Below are positions 1-8,987 of a stretch of DNA of 64,000 nucleotides, in pieces. Source of the DNA: Stieleria sp. JC731 (GTDB lineage Bacteria > Planctomycetota > Planctomycetia > Pirellulales > Pirellulaceae). Numbering within the stretch: the first letter of the stretch is position 1; each line of letters opens with the position of its first letter. Location of the stretch: NCBI RefSeq assembly GCF_020966635.1, contig NZ_JAJKFQ010000005.1, forward strand, positions 584,481-648,480. The letters run 5' to 3'. The notes under the pieces were generated by a model, which was not told the DNA's origin, did no database searches, and saw only the letters and a list, made by a program, of their open reading frames with translations. Made by a program: the position numbers and the translations under genes.

Positions 1-76
1 GTTGATTGTTAACCTTTTCCAGGGCTGCATCGCCCCCACTCGCCGCACGTGAACTTTCGGGAAGAACAGTAGCCAT
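1..76 (-). CDS. 5' end of an unidentified gene running off the left edge
   Basis: Reading leftwards from an ATG at 76-74 the frame is open for 25 codons to the window edge (MATVLPESSRAASGG, then a helical DAALEKVNNQ). A GGAG lies about 12 bases upstream of the ATG. A short Ala/Ser/Gly-rich N-terminus with normal codon use is compatible with a genuine start, but 25 codons is too little to identify a family. The start and the coding assignment are inferences; this could be a chance open frame. Confidence 0.35.
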   Translation of the reverse strand, partial: MATVLPESSRAASGGDAALEKVNNQ

Positions 77-735
77 CGTTTGATCAAACTCCGTGAGTCG
101 TCCGTGGAACCAAACAAGGAGAACGTTTCGGAACTACGCTGGCGCAAAAGAGAGTTGCGGGATCCAACGACACGAAACGTCAGTTTGGTCCGTCCTAAAA
201 ATGAGGGGAAACAACAAGACAATCTGTCACGTCTGCCCACCTAGAACGCCGTCGTGAAAGCGGCATAAGAACCCCCTAAAGGATCCTTCCCTTTTTCGCG
301 AACCTTCCAAGTTGGCCAATCGCTAAAACCATGAATACCAGAAATGATGTCACTACCGGTAGGGATGTTTTGGTCGATTGCCACTATATGTGGGCGACGC
401 GAGGAATCTTAGGCATTGCCTGCCGACTGTCAAACTAAAAGTTTCGGCGATCCTAAGTCCATCGATAGCAACGGGTTACGATATTGCTATCAAAGCAAGA
501 AGAGGTGGGTGCGGTTGTGGGAAATTGACGTAAACCGTTTTCTCGTGAAGGGTTAGTGAAGTTTCTTGAGTTGCACGTGGGCAACTGTGGGAAAAATGTC
601 AGCGAGGAAAACTTTTTCGAGGGCCCAATTGCATTGAACGAGTAGGCAAGATGGGATGGCTGGGGTGTTTGCCGGTTTGGTTCGCCTCAGGAAGTCTGAT
701 TTGGAGTGCTATTTGATTGCGCGACCTACTGCACA
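77..735. other. Gene-free stretch, probable upstream region for divergent genes
   Basis: No convincing coding frame on either strand over about 660 bases. It separates the leftward partial gene from the rightward DUF202 gene, so it probably holds promoters for both. Small features seen are a perfect 10-bp palindrome AAGGATCCTT near 279-288 and a short GTTGC/GCAAC inverted repeat near 571-586. I see no RNA gene or riboswitch here. Confidence 0.4.
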
Positions 736-1080
736 ATGCTGATGCATCAAGATAGCAAAGCACCGCTTTTTCACCCCTCCGGAGGCACTTGTCCTGTGGA
801 TACAAATCCCGTTCCAAACTTGGGGCTAATTCGAACCGAATTGGCAAATGAGCGAACAATTTTGGCTTACCTGCGAACCGCGATCATGTTGGTCGGTACC
901 GGGATCTCGCTGGTGAAGTTTCTGCAGGTCACCCCTGACTTAATTGCCTTGGGTTGGGGGCTGATTGTCGGAGGGGCCTTGGTAGGATTGGTCGGGGCTG
1001 TTCGCTATTTTCGGCTTCGGGCACGCCTGAACCTGGTTAGAACCGAAGGTCAGCCCAAAGTTGACGGCGAAGACAGCTAG
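736..1080 (+). CDS. DUF202 (YidH-like) small inner-membrane protein
   Basis: A 114-residue protein with the DUF202 hallmark in its middle: a charged amphipathic stretch RTELANERTILAYLRT leading straight into a first hydrophobic helix (IMLVGTGISLVKF), then a second helix (IALGWGLIVGGALVGLVGAV) and a basic tail (YFRLRARLNL). The fold class is a small multi-pass membrane protein of unknown function, known from E. coli YidG/YidH. The N-terminal 30 residues are soluble and Cys/Pro-containing. The start is uncertain: GTG 706, ATG 736 and ATG 742 are all possible and none has a good ribosome site; I took ATG 736. No close same-strand neighbour suggests a partner. Confidence 0.75.
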   Translation: MLMHQDSKAPLFHPSGGTCPVDTNPVPNLGLIRTELANERTILAYLRTAIMLVGTGISLVKFLQVTPDLIALGWGLIVGGALVGLVGAVRYFRLRARLNLVRTEGQPKVDGEDS

Positions 1081-1409
1081 GTTGGCGCCGTTTGTCTATT
1101 GCTCCCCATTTGAATAGTTCTGCATCGAACGAATAATCTTGAGTGATTCTTGGGGGATGTGCTGCCCCGTGGTGTTGAATTCATCGCGACAGCCTGCAGA
1201 ATCGCAACCTCGCGACGCTTTCTGGAGATCGCTCGCTGCTGTCTCGATAACAGCCATGCAACCAATGAAAGGAATCGTCAGGCGTTATAATTGAGTCGGA
1301 CGAGCAAACCAGCTCGTGAAATGCCAAGACATCCGACTAAGTCGCCGATTCGGTGACCCGTTTTCGTGGCACCGTCCGGCACATCGTTACATCTTTGGAA
1401 CAGAACATC
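1081..1409. other. Gene-free stretch with a possible promoter
   Basis: No supported coding frame. It contains a good -10 hexamer TATAAT at 1286-1291, placed 119 bases before the next gene's ATG, but the matching -35 region (around 1263-1268, CAATGA) is poor. It may drive the 1410-6137 gene run. Confidence 0.35.
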
Positions 1410-1685
1410 ATGGCTTCGGCGCAATCGGCTGACGACATCGTGGCTGACAAGTTTCTTGAAGTCCGCGCCAAACTATTGGAGATCGCGGCAACACTCGATC
1501 GCATCGATCGGGCGGCCGAGAATGCACCTCTGTCTACGGCATCGATTGCTCGCCGTGAATCCATTCAAGAGGGGATCGAGATAATCGCGTCCAGCGGCGA
1601 CGACCGCGCGGCGAGATTGCAGATGCTTTATTCGCGGGATTACGAACCGCAGTGGCGTGAAAAATTCGGCATGACTTCGTCTTAG
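1410..1685 (+). CDS. Small hypothetical protein, 91 residues
   Basis: I do not recognise this family. The chosen ATG at 1410 gives a soluble, largely helical acidic protein starting MASAQSADDIVADKFLEV, with a helix-rich middle (RAKLLEIAATLDRID) and a conserved-looking end (LQMLYSRDYEPQWREKFGM). An upstream GTG at 1353 stays in frame but adds an unlikely Arg/His-rich leader. It lies 58 bases before the TatD-like hydrolase on the same strand, so the two may be co-transcribed. The planctomycete-style composition and the clean helical periodicity make it likely to be real. Confidence 0.6.
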   Translation: MASAQSADDIVADKFLEVRAKLLEIAATLDRIDRAAENAPLSTASIARRESIQEGIEIIASSGDDRAARLQMLYSRDYEPQWREKFGMTSS

Positions 1686-1743
1686 ATCTGCATCCGCGTC
1701 TCAGCCTCGATCTTCCACTTTCTATTACAGCCAACGAACGGCC

Positions 1744-2556
1744 ATGGACTATATCGATCCGCACATCCACATGGTTTCCCGTACCACCGACGACTACGCC
1801 ACGTTGGCGCGGATGGGGTGTGTAGCGATGAGCGAGCCGGCATTTTGGGCCGGTTACGATCGCGGCAGCGTCGACGGGTTTCGAGACTACTTTCGCCAAC
1901 TGACAGAAACCGAGCCGGCTCGTGCCGCACAATACGGCATCCAGCATTACACGTGGTTGTGCATCAACGCCAAAGAGGCGGAGAACGTCAGCTTGTCGCG
2001 AGAAGTGATCGCGATGATTCCGGAGTTCTTGGATTGTCCCAACGTGCTCGGAATCGGTGAAATCGGGCTGAACAAAAACACCAAGAACGAAGCGACGATT
2101 TTTGCCGAGCACGTCAACCTTGCCGTCGAGCATGGTGAAACGATTCTCATTCACACGCCCCACCTTGAAGACAAGTATCAGGGCACGCGGATGATTTTGG
2201 ACATGCTTTGTGACGATCAGCGTGTGGACCCGGATCGTGTACTGGTAGACCACGTCGAAGAACACACAATTAAGGAGGTGCTTGATCGTGGCTTCTGGGC
2301 TGGGATGACGCTTTACCCGGTTACCAAGTGCACCCCGCAGCGGGCGGTCGACATGATCGAGATGACCGGCGGCGAACGGCTGCTCGCCAATTCGGCCGGG
2401 GATTGGGGGCCGAGCAAGCCAACCGCTGTCCCCGATTTGATCTTCGAAATGCGTCGCCGTGGTTTGGGCGAATCGCTGATCAAAAAAGTTGTCTACGACA
2501 ATCCGCTAGAGTTCTTCGGAAAGAGCAAGCGGTTCAAGTTCACACCGCGGCAGTAG
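1744..2556 (+). CDS. TatD-family metal-dependent hydrolase (EboB-like)
   Basis: A 270-residue TIM-barrel amidohydrolase. The opening MDYIDPHIHMVSRTTDDY carries the HxH metal motif of the TatD family, GIGEIGLNK holds the bridging acidic residue, ILIHTPH supplies a later metal histidine and VLVDHVEE another. The C-terminal ANSAGDWGPS matches the Asp-containing strand seen in TatD relatives. TatD enzymes are metal-dependent deoxyribonucleases or hydrolases; the closest flavour I recall is the EboB group from ebo clusters, but no other ebo gene is adjacent, so I do not assign that role. It precedes the SLC12-like transporter by 87 bases on the same strand. Confidence 0.8.
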   Translation: MDYIDPHIHMVSRTTDDYATLARMGCVAMSEPAFWAGYDRGSVDGFRDYFRQLTETEPARAAQYGIQHYTWLCINAKEAENVSLSREVIAMIPEFLDCPNVLGIGEIGLNKNTKNEATIFAEHVNLAVEHGETILIHTPHLEDKYQGTRMILDMLCDDQRVDPDRVLVDHVEEHTIKEVLDRGFWAGMTLYPVTKCTPQRAVDMIEMTGGERLLANSAGDWGPSKPTAVPDLIFEMRRRGLGESLIKKVVYDNPLEFFGKSKRFKFTPRQ

Positions 2557-2643
2557 TCTTCCAACCGCTGCGGGCCTGACGTCATTCTTCGGACACGTCC
2601 CAGGCATCGCGGATACACAGCATTGCGTTGCGGGGGCGCTGCG

Positions 2644-4824
2644 GTGAAGGGTGAATCAAAAGCAAACGCTTTCTCAACGTTCGGCGGGGTCTTCACGCCG
2701 TGTGTGTTGACGATTCTTGGCGTGATCATGTTTCTGCGGTTCGGCTATGTGGTCGGCCAAGCAGGCTTGTTCGCGACGTTGGTGATCGTTCTCGGAAGTA
2801 AACTCATTACTACGTTGACGACGTTGTCGTTGTCAGCGATCGCGACCAACACGCGAGTCGAAGGTGGTGGCGCTTACTTTCTGATCAGTCGCAGTTTGGG
2901 TCCAGAGTTTGGTGGCGCGATTGGGCTGGTCTTCTTCGCCGCACAGGCTCTTTCTGTCGCGATGTATGCAATCGGGTTCACCGAAGCACTTGTATTGTTA
3001 TTGCCCGAAGGGACTTCGCCAACGCTGATTGCGACGCTGACCAATGTCGCCGTCACCGCATGTGTCTGGGTGGGCGCAGGCTGGACAATCAAAATCCAAT
3101 TTGTGATTTTGGCTTGCGTTGTCGTTTCGTTAGTCTCGTTTTTCTTAGGGACGACGGCGCACTTTGACCCAAACCTGTTGGCGACGAATTGGTCGACGGG
3201 ATTCACCGCAGACGAATCCTTCTGGACGATCTTTGCTCTCTTCTTCCCCGCGGTGACGGGGATCATGGCGGGGGCGAATATGTCAGGTGACTTGGAGGAT
3301 CCGGCCAAATCGATTCCACGCGGAACTTTGGCTGCCGTTGTTGTCACCATGATTGTCTACGGCGCGATGGCAATCTTCCTTGCCGGCAGTGTGGGACGCG
3401 ACTCGTTGATCGGCAACAACATGATCGTCGGCGAGATCGCAGCGTTTCCCACGCTGATCACCTTGGGCGTTTTTGCGGCGACGTTGTCGTCCGCACTTGG
3501 CAGCATGATGGGGGCGCCGCGAATCTTGCAGTCGCTGGCAAAGGACCGTGTGTTTACGTCGCTGACGCCATTTGGTGAAGCTCGTGATGGAGAGCCGCGT
3601 AAAGCAATATTGGCGACCGCGCTGATCGCCCAGGTCGGTATCGTCGCGGCCGACCTGAACACGATCGCGCCACTGATCACGATGGCGTTCTTGGTGACTT
3701 ATGGGTTGTTGAATCTGGCGACGTTTTATGAATCAATCACCAATAACCCCAGCTACCGTCCTCAGTTTCGCTACTGCAACTGGTTGACCTCATTGTGTGG
3801 CGCGGTCGGATGTGCGGTGGTGATGTTGTTGATCGACTGGCGATGGGCAATCGTCGCTAGTTGCTTAGTCGGCGCGCTGCATCAATATCTGTCTCGTGCA
3901 AACCTAGACACCGATTGGGGTGACATTAACAGTGGACTGTTGTTTGAACGCACGCGGCGCAACCTGCTAAAGCTTGAAGACAGCCTTTATCACCCCAAAA
4001 ACTGGCGGCCCTTTGTACTTGCACTCAGCGGCACCGGTTTCAGTCGTCCGCATTTGGTCGTGTTCGGAAGTTGGCTTACACGTGAAACCGGCATGATGCT
4101 GTTGGGCCAAGTCATCGCAGGTGGATTTGAACACCGAAGCGAGCGACTGGCCAACCAAGAATCGATTTTGCACTCGCTGATCAAGGAACAGCAGCTTGTC
4201 GCTTTTCCTGGTGTCGTCATCGCGAGTGACTATACAGCCGGGGTACAGGCTCTAGTTCAGTGCCAGGGGCTCGGCCGGGTTCGTCCGAATGTCGTCTTGA
4301 TGGGATGCCCGCTGTCGAACGATCGGATGAAGGTGTTTTGCCGTCTGCTTCGAAACTTAGAGGGGCTCGACCGAAGCGTTGTCGTTCTCCGTCAGACCGA
4401 GGAACCGGAATCGGAAGCCGTCGCACCGACGGGCACCGTCGACGTTTGGTGGCGGGGACGCGTGAACGGTGAATTGATGGTCTTGCTGGCCCACCTGATG
4501 CTTTCACATGACGCATGGCGGGGGCGCCAACTGCGGTTGTTAAGGGTGGTACAGTCTGAATCGGGAATTGACGAGGTAAAATCCCATCTGGAGCGTTTGT
4601 TACGGGCGGCCAGGATTAGCGGAAAAACTAAAGTAGTTGTGTCGGACAATGCGGCGACCGCGATCCAAACAACCAGCCGCGACGCGGCGTTTGTGTACCT
4701 GGGTCTGGCGACCCCCCAGGAATCCGACGATGATGAATTTTTGCAGCGAATCGAAACGTTGGTTGGTGATCTCCCACGAGTCGCGTTCGTTCGAAGTGCC
4801 GGCGGAATGAAGCTCGAAAGCTAA
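2644..4824 (+). CDS. SLC12-type cation-chloride cotransporter (APC superfamily)
   Basis: A 726-residue transporter with about 12 membrane helices followed by a long cytoplasmic domain. The first helix region (FTPCVLTILGVIMFLR, then VVGQAG) closely resembles helix 1 of eukaryotic NKCC/KCC carriers. The segment AGANMSGDLEDPAKSIP matches the SLC12 signature around helix 6. The C-terminal domain from about residue 450 also follows SLC12: a Leu-rich RPHLVVFG strand, GLGRVRPNVVLMG and the VDVWW motif. It probably moves chloride with sodium and/or potassium across the inner membrane; the ion set cannot be read from sequence. GTG 2644 is preferred over TTG 2623 because it follows a G-rich stretch and removes an odd RCGG leader. 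Its stop overlaps the kinase start by one base (TAATG). Confidence 0.85.
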   Translation: MKGESKANAFSTFGGVFTPCVLTILGVIMFLRFGYVVGQAGLFATLVIVLGSKLITTLTTLSLSAIATNTRVEGGGAYFLISRSLGPEFGGAIGLVFFAAQALSVAMYAIGFTEALVLLLPEGTSPTLIATLTNVAVTACVWVGAGWTIKIQFVILACVVVSLVSFFLGTTAHFDPNLLATNWSTGFTADESFWTIFALFFPAVTGIMAGANMSGDLEDPAKSIPRGTLAAVVVTMIVYGAMAIFLAGSVGRDSLIGNNMIVGEIAAFPTLITLGVFAATLSSALGSMMGAPRILQSLAKDRVFTSLTPFGEARDGEPRKAILATALIAQVGIVAADLNTIAPLITMAFLVTYGLLNLATFYESITNNPSYRPQFRYCNWLTSLCGAVGCAVVMLLIDWRWAIVASCLVGALHQYLSRANLDTDWGDINSGLLFERTRRNLLKLEDSLYHPKNWRPFVLALSGTGFSRPHLVVFGSWLTRETGMMLLGQVIAGGFEHRSERLANQESILHSLIKEQQLVAFPGVVIASDYTAGVQALVQCQGLGRVRPNVVLMGCPLSNDRMKVFCRLLRNLEGLDRSVVVLRQTEEPESEAVAPTGTVDVWWRGRVNGELMVLLAHLMLSHDAWRGRQLRLLRVVQSESGIDEVKSHLERLLRAARISGKTKVVVSDNAATAIQTTSRDAAFVYLGLATPQESDDDEFLQRIETLVGDLPRVAFVRSAGGMKLES

Positions 4825-6137
4825 TGACCAACAGCGTGTTCAAACAGTCTGCGATCAAGAGCGGTTTGGTAACTGATTCGCAAATCGCCAAAGTTGTCCA
4901 GAAGGTGCAAACCGACGATGACTCGATCGTCGCCGCGACATTGGTGAAAAGCGGACTGATCACCGAATACCAGGCTCAGCAACTGCACGCCGGACGCACT
5001 AAGCTGACTTTGGGGCCCTACCTGATTACGGATTGGATCGGGCAAGGCGGAATGGGGCAGGTCTTCAAAGCAGTTCACAACGTGATGGGGCGAGAATGCG
5101 CTGTCAAAGTTTTGCCGTTGGAAAAGTCGACCGCTTTGTCGCGAGATTCTTTCGCCCGTGAAATCCGTTTGCAAGCCGGATTGGATTGTCCCTATGTCGT
5201 GCGTGCGTTTGATGCCGGACAAGATGGCAACGTGCATTATTTGGTTACCGAATTCATCCCGGGCACCGATTTGCGAAAACTGGTTCGGCGTGGTGGTGCA
5301 CTAAGCATGAGTCATGCGGCGCTGGTTGTTTCACAAGCCGCGCGAGGGTTGCAGTACGCTCACGACATCGGATTGATTCATCGCGACGTCAAACCGGGCA
5401 ACATTTTGGTGACGCCTGATGGTCGTGCAAAGGTCTCCGACATCGGGTTGGCTACATGGAGTATGGGGCTGGACGATGACCCTCGTGCCGGAAAGATCGT
5501 TGGAACCGCCGACTATCTTTCGCCGGAACAGATCCGAAATCCACGGTCGATCGGTCCGGTCAGTGATATCTATTCGCTCGGCTGTACCTTGTACTACACG
5601 GTGACGGGAAAGGTGCCTTTTCCGGGTGGTGATTCGAAAAGTAAGTGCAAGCGACACTGTGAACAAACGCCTTGGCACCCTCGCAAATTCGCTCCAGACC
5701 TGTCTGAAGATTTCGTCGATACGATCGCAGATATGATGGAGAAGGATCCGACTCGGCGGATCTCATCAGCTGCCGAAGTGGCTGAGCGATTGGAGGCTTG
5801 GTGCACGACGTCCTTTGAAGTCGATCGCCCAATCGAAAGGCGTGCATGGACGGCGCCCCCGATTGGCATTGAATCACAGGAGGACGAAGGCGCCGATAGC
5901 GACGGCCCGCCTCCGCAGGCAGATGATGCGCTATCAAAGTTTCCGGCGCTGGGCTCGTCGGCAGCCCCGGCATCGGACAGCCAGATTCCACCGCTTTTGG
6001 ATCAGCCGATTGATCCGGCAATGGCACGACATCGCCGCAAACCATTTCCCATCGGTTTCGTCGCCGGGCTGTTGGTCGGGATCGTTATCGGGGGCATCAC
6101 CGCATTGCTAAGCGTGCGTGAGTACTTTGCCCAGTAA
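4824..6137 (+). CDS. Membrane-anchored Ser/Thr protein kinase coupled to the cotransporter
   Basis: A 437-residue Hanks-type kinase. A 55-residue helical N-terminal module (SGLVTDSQIAKVVQKV, SGLITEYQAQQLHAG), common before planctomycete kinases, precedes the catalytic domain: glycine loop GQGGMGQVF, lysine in CAVKVLP, catalytic loop HRDVKPGN at about residues 186-193, and GTADYLSPEQI. The metal-binding DFG reads DIG (KVSDIGLA), which keeps the aspartate. A Pro/Asp-rich linker leads to a C-terminal membrane helix (GFVAGLLVGIVIGGITALL), so the kinase domain is cytoplasmic. The start ATG shares its A with the transporter's stop, a strong sign of translational coupling and of a shared job. No extracellular sensor is present beyond a few residues. 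Confidence 0.9.
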   Translation: MTNSVFKQSAIKSGLVTDSQIAKVVQKVQTDDDSIVAATLVKSGLITEYQAQQLHAGRTKLTLGPYLITDWIGQGGMGQVFKAVHNVMGRECAVKVLPLEKSTALSRDSFAREIRLQAGLDCPYVVRAFDAGQDGNVHYLVTEFIPGTDLRKLVRRGGALSMSHAALVVSQAARGLQYAHDIGLIHRDVKPGNILVTPDGRAKVSDIGLATWSMGLDDDPRAGKIVGTADYLSPEQIRNPRSIGPVSDIYSLGCTLYYTVTGKVPFPGGDSKSKCKRHCEQTPWHPRKFAPDLSEDFVDTIADMMEKDPTRRISSAAEVAERLEAWCTTSFEVDRPIERRAWTAPPIGIESQEDEGADSDGPPPQADDALSKFPALGSSAAPASDSQIPPLLDQPIDPAMARHRRKPFPIGFVAGLLVGIVIGGITALLSVREYFAQ

Positions 6138-6171
6138 AAGCCCCCCGCAAAAAGCATCTCGCGACATGCTG

Positions 6172-6654
6172 TTAGAGGTCGTCCCAATTGGGGCGAGTGA
6201 GGATCTCTTTTAGCAAGAATGCTTGCTGGGCTCCGTTGGGATGAGCCAAATTGGCCAGCAAGTCTTCGATCGCGTTACCCGTCAATTCATGTTCGGCACC
6301 AAGTTCGACAACATCGGAACTCGGTAGCGAGCGTTGTGTTTCGGCCAACTTCCGCTTCGCCTGTTCGGCCCTACGTTTGGCCTCTGCCAGCTGGCGTTGC
6401 TGTTCGGCGAGTGGATTGGTGGTTTCGATCGGTTCGCCAAGCAAAATCGGTTCATCGTCTTCGCTGCGTACCTGTCTTTCACGCCGCGAATCGGTGTACT
6501 GAGGTGCTTGTCGTTTGGGGCGAGCGGCCGATGCGCGATCGTTATCACGGCTTGCGGGGCGACCGCCGGCTTTAGAACGCCCAGTTGCTTTACCCTGTTT
6601 TTGAGCCCGGCGTTCTGCTGCACGTTTGAGAAAGTCTTCAAGATCGCCAGCCAT
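6172..6654 (-). CDS. Hypothetical basic coiled-coil protein, 160 residues
   Basis: Not a family I can name. From the chosen ATG at 6654 the protein opens MAGDLEDFLKRAAERRAQ, runs through a low-complexity Arg/Gly/Ser region, then forms a strong coiled coil (residues about 80-108, QQRQLAEAKRRAEQAK) and ends in an acidic helical cap (AIEDLLANLAHP ... LLKEILTRPNWDDL). The upstream in-frame extension is rejected because it overlaps repeat-like sequence. It converges with the kinase gene, leaving a 34-base gap. Length and composition suggest an adaptor or nucleic-acid-associated protein, but this is only inference. Confidence 0.65.
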   Translation of the reverse strand: MAGDLEDFLKRAAERRAQKQGKATGRSKAGGRPASRDNDRASAARPKRQAPQYTDSRRERQVRSEDDEPILLGEPIETTNPLAEQQRQLAEAKRRAEQAKRKLAETQRSLPSSDVVELGAEHELTGNAIEDLLANLAHPNGAQQAFLLKEILTRPNWDDL

Positions 6655-6731
6655 AATGATGCTCGTTTGAGGGCGGCGTATAGATGCCGTGCTTGTGCAA
6701 AGTTCCAACTGAACGATAGGGTTGGACTCCA

Positions 6732-7058
6732 ATGAGCCGTACCGCGCTAGCGGTGGTTCTCGCTCGGACAACCGGGGCTAACGCCCTTCGGCTAATCCGA
6801 TAATCAAAGCCCTATGAGCCGTACCGCGTTAGCGGCGGTTCTCGTTTGGACAACCGGGGCTAACGCCCATCGGCTAATCCGATAATCAAAGCCCTATGAG
6901 CCGCACCGCGTTAGCGGCGGTTCTTGTTTGGACAACCGGGGCTAACGCCCGTCGGCTAATCCGACAATCAAAGTCCTAAGAGCCGTACCGCGTTCGCGGC
7001 GGTTCTCGCTCGGACAACCTGGGCTAACGCCCTTCGGCTAATCCGATAATCAAGCTGG
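6732..7058. repeat. 82-bp tandem repeat, four copies
   Basis: Four head-to-tail copies start at 6732, 6814, 6896 and 6978, exactly 82 bases apart, differing at only a few positions each. Each unit contains two arms that are imperfect reverse complements: AGCCGTACCGCGTTAGCGG near the left and GGGCTAACGCCCTTCGGCT near the right, so each can fold into a hairpin. The arms resemble those in the other intergenic repeats of the window. No protein-coding frame is credible here. Confidence 0.9.
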
Positions 7059-7067
7059 AACTCCGTA

Positions 7068-8195
7068 CTAAGTTCGTTTGATCTGGTTGCTGTTTCGTGA
7101 TTGGCCGGTGTTGGCGATGGCCTTTCGCATTTCTGTATCGGCGTTGACGTTTTGCAATTTGTAATAGTCCAAGATATGCAACTTGCCAGTTCGAAATGCT
7201 TCACTCATCGCTTGTGGAACCGCTGCCTGAGCCATGACCAGTTCGGCTCGGCTTTCTTCGATCTTGGCTTCCATTTCCTTTTCTTCAGCAACGGCCGAAG
7301 CACGCTTTCCTTCTGCGCGGGCACGTGCGACTTGGGTGTCGGCTTCGGCTTGGTCAGCCATCAGTCGGGCACCGATGTTGGCTCCCACATCAATGTCCGC
7401 GATATCGATTGACACGATTTCAAACGCGGTTTGTGAATCGAGGCGTTTTGCCAACACCGCCTTGCTGATCACATCGGGATTTTCGAGCACCGCGGCATGG
7501 CTCTGGGCGCTACCGATCGCGCTAACGATACCTTCACCGACGCGGGCAATAATCGTCTCTTCGGTCGCACCGCCGATCAGCTGCTGCAGGTTGGCACGCA
7601 CGGTCACGCGAGCGCGAACTTTCAACTGGATGCCATCTTTCGCGACGGCGTCCAGTGACGGTTTCACAGCGCCGCGTGGGGGGCAATCGATGACTTTCGG
7701 ATAGACGCTCGTTTTGACCGATTCCAAAACGTCTCGGCCAGCCAAGTCAATCGCAGCGGCTTCGCGAAATGTCAGCGAAATTGTCTTGGCTTTCTTTGCC
7801 GCGATCACAGCGCGGATCACTTGTTGCACGTTTCCGCCAGCCAAGTAGTGAGCTTCTAAAGCGTCACTTGTCATCGCCGGATCATCCAGGCCCGCTTGGA
7901 CACACATGATTCGGCTTCGCACGATCGATCGAGCATTGACTTTGCGAAATGTCATTCCGATCAGGTCGCCAATACCGACCCCGGCACCGGTCAGAAACGA
8001 CTGAATCCATAGGCCGAAATAGTTGGCGAAAATCAACACCAGCACCAAGATGAAGCCGATCACCATCAGCGCTAGAACAAGTCCCACTCCTGTGATGTCG
8101 CTCGCGCTAAGTCCCAACAGTTGCAAGCCTATCGCCGAGTCGGCTAGCGACAGGTTTAACCCGCCGTCGTTTGGAAAGGTGGACCCGAAGACCAT
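7068..8195 (-). CDS. floA: Flotillin-like protein FloA
   Basis: A 375-residue SPFH-domain protein of the FloA (UPF0365) type. One N-terminal membrane hairpin ([20 protein letters not shown]) precedes the family-typical stretch [16 protein letters not shown] and then the SPFH core with [16 protein letters not shown]. Toward the C-terminus lies the charged Ala/Glu-rich coiled coil ([16 protein letters not shown]) that drives oligomerisation. Bacterial FloA proteins scaffold ordered membrane microdomains and usually sit beside nfeD, as here. It is the last gene of an nfeD-nfeD-floA run. ATG 8195 has an AGGA about 9 bases upstream. Length fits the family (about 330 residues plus a longer N-terminus). 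Confidence 0.93.
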   Translation of the reverse strand: MVFGSTFPNDGGLNLSLADSAIGLQLLGLSASDITGVGLVLALMVIGFILVLVLIFANYFGLWIQSFLTGAGVGIGDLIGMTFRKVNARSIVRSRIMCVQAGLDDPAMTSDALEAHYLAGGNVQQVIRAVIAAKKAKTISLTFREAAAIDLAGRDVLESVKTSVYPKVIDCPPRGAVKPSLDAVAKDGIQLKVRARVTVRANLQQLIGGATEETIIARVGEGIVSAIGSAQSHAAVLENPDVISKAVLAKRLDSQTAFEIVSIDIADIDVGANIGARLMADQAEADTQVARARAEGKRASAVAEEKEMEAKIEESRAELVMAQAAVPQAMSEAFRTGKLHILDYYKLQNVNADTEMRKAIANTGQSRNSNQIKRT

Positions 8196-8300
8196 TGTGC
8201 TACGTCCTGTCAGTGTAAATCGAGTTCATCCGCTGGTACATAATTTCCCGCCTTGGCGCACCTGTGTCAACTGAGGAAGACGCTGTCTTGTTCGGCGTTG

Positions 8301-8984
8301 CTAGTTCGATTGGTTTGGATCGTCTTGAAAGTCACTGAAGTCAAATGTCTCTAGAGAGCTTTGTGGAAGCTTGGCCGAGTCTTGTTCGGTTTCGATTGCC
8401 TGAACGCTGATCTGGTCATTTTGCCCGAATTCCTGAGTGACGTTGCTGATCTGATCCACCGAGCGTTCACTTGGTCTATCAACTTGATCTGCATCCGTGA
8501 TCGGCCGGACTTTCAGTTTCCCAGCGATCGCGCTGATCACGATGACCTCGGTTCCCGCATCGATGGGAACGCCTTGTGAAACCGCATCCAATCGCTGGCC
8601 GTCGATCACGATCAGTCCGGCCGGAAGTAAATTCGATTTGGCGATCCCAATCTTGCCAACCAAGTCTTTGCGTTTTTCGCCTTTGCGAGTCAGGCTTTCC
8701 GTCGGCAGGTCGATCTGCCCAGGAGTGCGATTGAGAATGATTTTTCCAATCGGCGTTTGTGGCCAGATGCGCACGGCAAAGTACAGCAGTACCGGGGTGG
8801 AAACGCACACGCATGTCGTCACCACGATTCCGCTGATAGGGCCGTGCGTAAAAGCGATCATGATCGATGCGATTGCGGTAATTGCGGCACCGATTCCAAG
8901 CGTTCCACCGGTCGGCAAAAAGAACTCGCCGATTAGAAGAATGAAGTACAGCCCTAGTAATCCAAACGCATATAGCAGTTGCAC
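8301..8984 (-). CDS. nfeD: Short NfeD-family membrane protein
   Basis: A 227-residue NfeD1b-like protein. Two to three membrane helices (LLYAFGLLGLYFILLIGEFF, GIGAAITAIASIMIAFTH, SGIVVTTCVCVSTPVLLYFA) are followed by an OB-fold domain (GKIGIAKSNLLPAGLIVIDG ... VIVISAIAGKLKVRPI) and a disordered acidic tail. NfeD proteins act with flotillin-like partners at the membrane. It starts at GTG 8984, three bases after the stop of the long nfeD, and precedes floA by 105 bases, so the three genes form one transcription unit. There is no protease domain in this copy. Confidence 0.87.
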   Translation of the reverse strand: MQLLYAFGLLGLYFILLIGEFFLPTGGTLGIGAAITAIASIMIAFTHGPISGIVVTTCVCVSTPVLLYFAVRIWPQTPIGKIILNRTPGQIDLPTESLTRKGEKRKDLVGKIGIAKSNLLPAGLIVIDGQRLDAVSQGVPIDAGTEVIVISAIAGKLKVRPITDADQVDRPSERSVDQISNVTQEFGQNDQISVQAIETEQDSAKLPQSSLETFDFSDFQDDPNQSN

Positions 8985-8987
8985 CCG

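Noticed and set aside
1534-2265. 243-codon frame antisense to the TatD-like gene
   Set aside because: Overlaps two supported plus-strand genes and lacks recognisable domains.
4217-4516. Arg/Pro-rich antisense frame in the transporter gene
   Set aside because: Shadow frame without features.
6732-7058. CRISPR array candidate
   Set aside because: Units are 82 bases and conserved throughout, without short repeats and unique spacers; no cas genes. The 101-103-bp and 111-bp arrays are rejected for the same reason.
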